From Vibrio echinoideorum (GTDB taxonomy: Bacteria > Pseudomonadota > Gammaproteobacteria > Enterobacterales > Vibrionaceae): a stretch of 64,000 bases of DNA. Position 1 is the stretch's first letter. Every line of letters begins with the position of its first letter. Position numbers and translations under genes: made by a program. Positions 59,818 to 64,000 of the stretch are shown piece after piece. The notes under the pieces were generated by a model. The model was given only the letters and a program-made list of their open reading frames with translations. It was not told where the DNA came from and searched no databases. The DNA is taken from assembly GCF_024347455.1 (NCBI RefSeq), contig NZ_AP025483.1:3224001-3288000 (forward strand), in the 5' to 3' direction.

Positions 59818-59949
59818 AGCATATAAATCATCGTTGGGAATTTATCGCACATTGTACTTATAAGTAAAAATACTGCAATAGCAAATATAAAACAGAATGC
59901 TTATTGGATGGTTGGAGAAGTTTATCGTAGACGTAGAATTGAATATAAT

Positions 59950-59975
59950 AACGCCTAAACAAGGGTTTAGGCGTT
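59950..59975. terminator. Hairpin downstream of the VC2662-like gene
   Basis: AACGCCTAAAC and GTTTAGGCGTT form an 11-bp perfect stem with an AAGG loop, without a strong T-run on either side. Confidence 0.5.
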
Positions 59976-60079
59976 GATATACTTAGTCTTTAATCGCGTA
60001 TGCGCTAACTAAAAGCAATGCGCTAATTAAAAAGCTAATACGCTAAGCCAATAGTAGAACCAAAGGCTAAACGACCGCT

Positions 60080-60637
60080 TTATTTAGCAAAGTTTACAAT
60101 CGGGAAGCACGGGAAGAAACCGTTATCAGCACAGTTGATCAGACCAATCTGTACGCCTTCGATTTTGTTGGTTTTGTTGAAGATACCAACCTGAACCGTC
60201 GACACTTCTGAAAGGTTCGCCGCACCCACATCAACCATAGTGTTGCCTTCTGAGTAGTTGACGAAGCTCACGTTCGCGCCTTTCACATCATTAGTGATGT
60301 TCACAGCACCTAGGTTAAGACCCGTTGTTTTTCCTGGGTTCCAGTTGAATATACCCAAAGAAGCACCGGTCATTTCTTGGTTTACTTTATGCGCACCAAA
60401 AATACCCAGGTTCACACCCGTCGTGGTTTGTGTTTCTGACATACCCACAACCGCAAGATCGACACCTTTAACGTCGTTCACTTGTCCGTGAAGCAAAGCC
60501 AAGCGCACACCGCCAACCGCATCTGAATCCGGAGCATTGAAGCCGTTGATCGTTGAAAACATAACAGGCGAAGAAGCAAATGCCGCCGGTGCCATTACTG
60601 CTGCAGACACAGCAAGTACTGAAAGTAATTTTTTCAT
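60080..60637 (-). CDS. Secreted repeat protein of the VC2662 type
   Basis: The 185-residue protein has a signal peptide (MKKLLSVLAVSAAVMAPAAFA). The mature part is a series of about six repeats with the pattern G-x-[NSD]-[LIV]-[GS]-[IFV]-[FV/N]-x-, such as GVNLGIFGA, GASLGIFNW, GLNLGAVNI, GANVSFVNY, VDVGAANL, VQVGIFNKT, GVQIGLINC. Such repeats may fold into a beta-solenoid. A neighbour of groEL in V. cholerae (VC2662) has the same repeats as I recall. Function unknown; the C-terminal Cys pair may form a disulfide. Confidence 0.7.
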   Translation of the reverse strand: MKKLLSVLAVSAAVMAPAAFASSPVMFSTINGFNAPDSDAVGGVRLALLHGQVNDVKGVDLAVVGMSETQTTTGVNLGIFGAHKVNQEMTGASLGIFNWNPGKTTGLNLGAVNITNDVKGANVSFVNYSEGNTMVDVGAANLSEVSTVQVGIFNKTNKIEGVQIGLINCADNGFFPCFPIVNFAK

Positions 60638-60720
60638 TGGGGAGTCTCCACTGACTTATTGTTGACTTGATTAATCCATTTTCAATCAAGCATTTATTAT
60701 CCTGTATTCAACAGCTATCC

Positions 60721-60855
60721 ATGTTAGATCAATGTCATAACTGTACTGTTGAATATAAGACGCAAAATCATAAAGAGCAATGGTTAAGAGCAGCTAACTC
60801 TTTAGTCACTCAACAAATCCAGCAGCATCTCTGGCTTGAGATGGCTTGCTTCTGA
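60721..60855 (+). CDS. Possible small protein (44 aa), weakly supported
   Basis: The frame encodes MLDQCHNCTVEYKTQNHKEQ..., with a CHNC pair, a basic helix and an end in WLEMACF. It lies between convergent units with no convincing RBS. The Cys-x-x-Cys may be chance. Recorded because nothing else occupies 60638-60886. Confidence 0.25.
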   Translation: MLDQCHNCTVEYKTQNHKEQWLRAANSLVTQQIQQHLWLEMACF

Positions 60856-60886
60856 TCTACCTGACACCCACCCAAAAATCTATTTT

Positions 60887-61621
60887 TTATAACATCTTAG
60901 ATAAAAACTGCTTTAATCTTGAGTTAGTCGGGTTATCGAAGAAGCTCTTCGGATTGTCAGAGACGAGTAATTCACCATTTTCCATGAACAACACTCGGTC
61001 TGCGACCTCTTTGGCAAACCCCATTTCGTGAGTCACGACAACCATCGTCATCCCATCTTTCGCGAGATCTTTCATCACATCCAACACTTCACCGACCATT
61101 TCAGGATCAAGAGCCGAGGTAGGCTCATCAAACAACATGATGCTTGGTTTCATCGCTAGCGCTCGAGCGATGGCAACACGCTGTTGTTGACCACCAGACA
61201 AATGATTGGGGTAATTATCCATTCGGTTCGACAAGCCAACTTTATGAAGAATTGATTTTGCTTCCCTTTCAACCTCTTCCAATTTACGGTTAGAAACCTT
61301 GAGTGGAGCTAACATTACATTTCCCAAAGCGGTCTTGTGAGGGAAAAGGTTAAACCCTTGGAAAACCATACCTACATCTTCACGCAATTTGTTGATGTTC
61401 GTAGATTTTGCATACATATCTACGCTGTCAACAATAATAGAACCACTGTTGATCGTTTCAAGTTGGTTGAGCGCTCTAAGAAATGTGGATTTGCCCGAAC
61501 CCGACGGCCCTACAATGACAATCACCTCACCTTTTTCAACTTGTACGGAAACATCTTTCAACGCATGACAGCCATTTGGATAAATCTTATTAACTTTTGT
61601 TGCTTCAATTATGTGTTCCAT
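60887..61621 (-). CDS. Polar amino-acid ABC transporter ATP-binding protein
   Basis: The 244-residue ATPase has GPSGSGKST (Walker A), LSGGQQQR (signature), [12 protein letters not shown] (Walker B) and the later VVVTHEM His. It belongs to the HisP/GlnQ/ArtP group. It follows the permease by 17 nt, in the order SBP-permease-ATPase. Histidine, arginine, glutamine or cystine are possible substrates. Confidence 0.92.
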   Translation of the reverse strand: MEHIIEATKVNKIYPNGCHALKDVSVQVEKGEVIVIVGPSGSGKSTFLRALNQLETINSGSIIVDSVDMYAKSTNINKLREDVGMVFQGFNLFPHKTALGNVMLAPLKVSNRKLEEVEREAKSILHKVGLSNRMDNYPNHLSGGQQQRVAIARALAMKPSIMLFDEPTSALDPEMVGEVLDVMKDLAKDGMTMVVVTHEMGFAKEVADRVLFMENGELLVSDNPKSFFDNPTNSRLKQFLSKML

Positions 61622-61638
61622 GAGCTATAAATCCCTAA

Positions 61639-62604
61639 TTAGTCGCTAGCGGCCAGTTTCTTCTCAAGTGTTTGAATCGCCCATGAAAGCCCACTGGTTA
61701 AAATTAAATACAGCGCAGCCACCGTGAACCACACTTCGAATGGTGCAAAGCTACCACTGACGACTTCACGACCTGCTTTGGTCAAATCAGTAATTGAGAT
61801 AACAGAGACAAGAGAAGAATCTTTAATCAAATTAATGAACTGCCCAGCCAAAGGAGGTAAGGTTTGTTTAAAAGCTTGCGGCAAGATAACGTATATCATC
61901 GCTTTCGGGTAACTCATTCCTAGAGAGCGCGCTGCTTCCATTTGTCCTTTTGGAATCGATTGAATACCCGAACGAACAATCTCAGCAACATAAGCCGCCG
62001 TAAATATCGAAAGTGCAATCACACCCGCGGTAAAGCGCTCTAAATCTAGAACGGTACCGATGAAAAAATAAACAATAAAAATTTGGACCAACAGCGGCGT
62101 ACCGCGAATGATCTCAATATAAACGATAGATAATTTTTTAACGGCAGGGTTAGCCGAAATACGCATCAGGCCGATAATAAGACCTAATACCAAAGCGATA
62201 ATAAGTGACCAGAACGAGATATTAATCGTAGTGATAACACCATCAAGCAATGGGCCCTTTCGCCATTCTTTTATGGTTGCCAGGGTATCCCCTTCAAAGA
62301 TCAGATCGCCTTCATAAACCTCGATAGATTGATAGGCCCTGAGATCGACAACCACATCACCACTTAAGCTCTCTAATACAAGATGATTGTTTTCCGACAT
62401 GACAATACTACCATCTTCGGGGGCGGTAATAGTAGACGCAGCATCCGTCGCAATATATGGAATCACCCTCTCCCAGTTCCAGTTGTAATCAATTTGCTTA
62501 CCTGATAGATAAACGAGTCCGCAGGTTGATAGTAAAATAAGAACGAGAATGCCGTTCCAAAATAGAGAGTTATTATTATTTGGCATAGTTTTCTGATAAT
62601 TCAT
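61639..62604 (-). CDS. Polar amino-acid ABC permease with N-terminal periplasmic insert
   Basis: The 321-residue permease is longer than GlnP/HisM (220-240 aa). TM1 (about 14-32) is followed by a periplasmic segment of about 95 residues. That segment contains a barrel-sandwich-like pattern (APEDGSIV...VYEGDLIFEGDTLATI), reminiscent of biotinyl/lipoyl-type domains. The canonical permease then starts near 130 with the EIIRGTPLLVQIFIVYF loop and ends in the PPLAGQFINLIKDSSLV region. The insert could dock the binding protein. The fold is an inference. Confidence 0.85.
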   Translation of the reverse strand: MNYQKTMPNNNNSLFWNGILVLILLSTCGLVYLSGKQIDYNWNWERVIPYIATDAASTITAPEDGSIVMSENNHLVLESLSGDVVVDLRAYQSIEVYEGDLIFEGDTLATIKEWRKGPLLDGVITTINISFWSLIIALVLGLIIGLMRISANPAVKKLSIVYIEIIRGTPLLVQIFIVYFFIGTVLDLERFTAGVIALSIFTAAYVAEIVRSGIQSIPKGQMEAARSLGMSYPKAMIYVILPQAFKQTLPPLAGQFINLIKDSSLVSVISITDLTKAGREVVSGSFAPFEVWFTVAALYLILTSGLSWAIQTLEKKLAASD

Positions 62605-62911
62605 TTAGATAACGGTTAACACCATTAAGCACAGTAAGTAAGTGAGCAGAGATAACGTAAGAAAAAAGCTTGAGAACAAGACGGATCTTTCCAACGAACG
62701 ATTCAATAAGTAGTCATTCTACAATCGAAAATTCTAACAAAATTGTTGAGAGTGTCGAGTGTGTTAACAAGCTAAGATGACCATTCATTGGCTACGAGGA
62801 GTATCAATACAAATGCAAGATCGGTAAGACAACTTAGACCTGGATCTTTCAAAAATATGAAAAATCCAGGAGCCGTAGCTAAATAAAGTGGCCCTTACCG
62901 AGACAATATTA
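62605..62911. promoter_or_regulatory. Structured intergenic region between the binding-protein and permease genes
   Basis: An outer stem TCGGTAAG/CTTACCGA (62821-62828 with 62894-62901) encloses an inner hairpin CCTGGAT-CTTTC...GAAA-ATCCAGG (62839-62870). The nested structure lies directly after the binding-protein stop (62912), as is common for stabilising or attenuating elements that raise binding-protein levels over membrane subunits. The remainder (62605-62820) is AT-rich without features. Confidence 0.55.
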
Positions 62912-63697
62912 TTAGATTTGTTTTAGCCATTTATCGTCGTTAAACCACTTATTGTAAATGCGGTCATACGTACCATCACCCTTAATTTGGCGCAGGTAGT
63001 TATTCAAGAAATTGAGAGTATCAGGGTTGCCTTGAGGAACAGCCCAACCTAGGGGCTCATAAGTGAAAGGTTTAGCTAGGTGAACTAATTGCCCTTTATT
63101 CTCAGCATTATAAATAGAGTTGTAAGGCAAGTCATAGATAAAGGCATCTACCTTGCCGTTAGTCACTTCTAGAACCGCCTCGGATTGCGTTTCATATAAG
63201 TTTACTTTTGCTTTTGGTAGGTAGCGCTTGATCGCTTGCTCACCCGTTGTACCCAGCTTAGTTGCAACAACAAAATCAGGGTTGTTCAGGTCACGGTAAC
63301 TTGCGACCTTGCCTTCGTATTTGGTTTGCATAAGTATGGATTGACCAATCACCACATAAGGGTCTGCGAAGTTAACCTGAATGTTACGCATTGGCGTGAT
63401 AGTCATACCACCCATTATCACATGACACTTGCCTGTTAGAAGCGTCGGAATAATACCATCCCAAGCCGTGTTTACCGGTACATATTTAACGCCCATTGCT
63501 CGCGCCATCTGTTTACCTAAGTCAACATCAAAGCCAACGTATTGACCATTTTTCGCCGTCATTTCAAATGGCATATAACCCGAATCGAAACAGACTTTTA
63601 GCTCTCCGCTATCTTTAATGTCATCTAAGATTGGATCAGCAAAAGCTGGAGCAGAAGCAGCAAACGTCAGTGCAACAGCACACAATAACTTTTTCAT
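62912..63697 (-). CDS. Periplasmic polar amino-acid binding protein
   Basis: The 261-residue protein has a signal peptide (MKKLLCAVALTFAASAPAFA). The SBP family 3 fold follows: YMPFEMTAKNGQYVGFDVDLG, the ligand loop TAWDGIIPTLLTGKCHVIMGGMTITPMR, and a C-terminal helix. Conserved Arg and Asp of the amino-acid site are present (TPMRNIQVNFADPYVVIGQ). It is the first gene of the ABC operon. The substrate within the arginine/glutamine/histidine/cystine group is open. Confidence 0.9.
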   Translation of the reverse strand: MKKLLCAVALTFAASAPAFADPILDDIKDSGELKVCFDSGYMPFEMTAKNGQYVGFDVDLGKQMARAMGVKYVPVNTAWDGIIPTLLTGKCHVIMGGMTITPMRNIQVNFADPYVVIGQSILMQTKYEGKVASYRDLNNPDFVVATKLGTTGEQAIKRYLPKAKVNLYETQSEAVLEVTNGKVDAFIYDLPYNSIYNAENKGQLVHLAKPFTYEPLGWAVPQGNPDTLNFLNNYLRQIKGDGTYDRIYNKWFNDDKWLKQI

Positions 63698-63862
63698 AGA
63701 TATTCCCTTATCAATATTGAAAATTTCTTATACACGATCAAATAAAAAAAAACCATATTTACTTGTATCAAGGGAAACTTATAGTGAGCTGTCTCGTCCT
63801 AGAGCCACCAGTAACATTTTGGAGAGCCAATCAGAGAAAAGTTGCGGTAGACGATAAACATC

Positions 63863-63899
63863 AAAAAGCCCGGTAAACACTACATTTACCGGGCTTTTC
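63863..63899 (-). terminator. Terminator of groL
   Basis: A 14-bp perfect stem (AAAAGCCCGGTAAA / TTTACCGGGCTTTT) with a 7-nt loop lies 33 nt after the groL stop. Confidence 0.9.
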
Positions 63900-63931
63900 A
63901 GACTTTATAGGAGCAAGTCAGGGGATGATTT

Positions 63932-64000
63932 TTACATCATGCCGCCCATACCACCCATACCGCCCATGCCACCCATATCAGGCATTGCAGGGCCAGAATC
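63932..64000 (-). CDS. groL: Chaperonin GroEL, C-terminal 22 residues only
   Basis: The minus-strand frame ending at 63932 encodes DSGPAMPDMGGMGGMGG-type repeats ending GGMM, the flexible Gly-Gly-Met tail of GroEL that fills the cavity floor. The rest of the gene lies outside the window. The neighbourhood (epmB, efp, groL) is that of the main housekeeping groESL copy, as in E. coli. Confidence 0.92.
   Translation of the reverse strand, partial: DSGPAMPDMGGMGGMGGMGGMM

Overview
This window comes from a Vibrio-like gammaproteobacterium. The Zur, CheX and MotX (Na+ motor) genes, the fumarate reductase and EF-P modification genes, the initiator/glycine tRNA array and the codon usage all fit a marine Vibrio of about 44% GC. 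From memory, the housekeeping backbone also follows the old gamma-proteobacterial order known from E. coli at about 91-95 min: zur, pgi, alr-dnaB, rplI-rpsR-rpsF, rlmB-rnr, purA, hflC-hflK-hflX-hfq-miaA-mutL-amiB-tsaE, queG, Gly tRNAs, orn, rsgA-psd, epmA, frdABCD, efp, epmB, groL. It is most likely chromosome I.

Layout. (1) 1-6349: the right part of a tailless-phage (corticovirus/PM2-like) prophage. It holds the first codons of a capsid-like protein, a packaging ATPase, small membrane proteins, a zinc-ribbon membrane protein, an HUH rolling-circle replication protein, a PrtN-like activator, a divergent self-cleaving S24 repressor, and a two-TM accessory protein that may be an anti-phage gene. 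(2) 6932-15336: zur, cheX, pgi, yjbQ, a BamA/D15-type barrel protein, alr, dnaB and a DUF481 outer-membrane protein. (3) 15505-25030: ribosomal operon, rlmB, rnr, an exported amidohydrolase, motX with a sigma-28 promoter, purA and yjeT. (4) 25380-36371: the hflC...tsaE superoperon on the minus strand, then queG on plus. (5) 36372-39510: an AT-rich intergenic region with consensus DnaA boxes (datA-like by sequence and position) and a 17-gene tRNA array of nine Gly(GCC) alternating with eight initiator Met genes. (6) 39625-52635: orn, rsgA, psd, a dicarboxylate transporter, a non-autonomous transposable element (MITE) lying directly before a chemoreceptor gene, an EamA transporter, epmA and frdABCD. 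(7) 52844-64000: efp, epmB, a type IV pilin-like gene, an MgtC-family gene, a diguanylate cyclase split by an IS21-family element, a pentapeptide-like repeat protein, a polar amino-acid ABC transporter and the 3' end of groL.

How the parts work together. EpmB and EpmA make and attach beta-lysine to Lys34 of EF-P; all three genes flank the frd operon. RNase R, RlmB, Hfq, MiaA, HflX, TsaE, QueG, Orn and RsgA form a dense translation and RNA-quality neighbourhood. MotX, CheX and the chemoreceptor serve motility. The prophage switch (S24 repressor facing a PrtN-like activator) predicts DNA-damage induction.

The main items for a second look are the datA-like site, the mosaic tRNA array, the corticovirus-like prophage with its Abi-like cargo gene and twin palindromic operator, the cleanly reversible IS21 disruption of a diguanylate cyclase, the MITE beside the chemoreceptor start, and short tandem duplications that begin at the stop codons of two unrelated genes.
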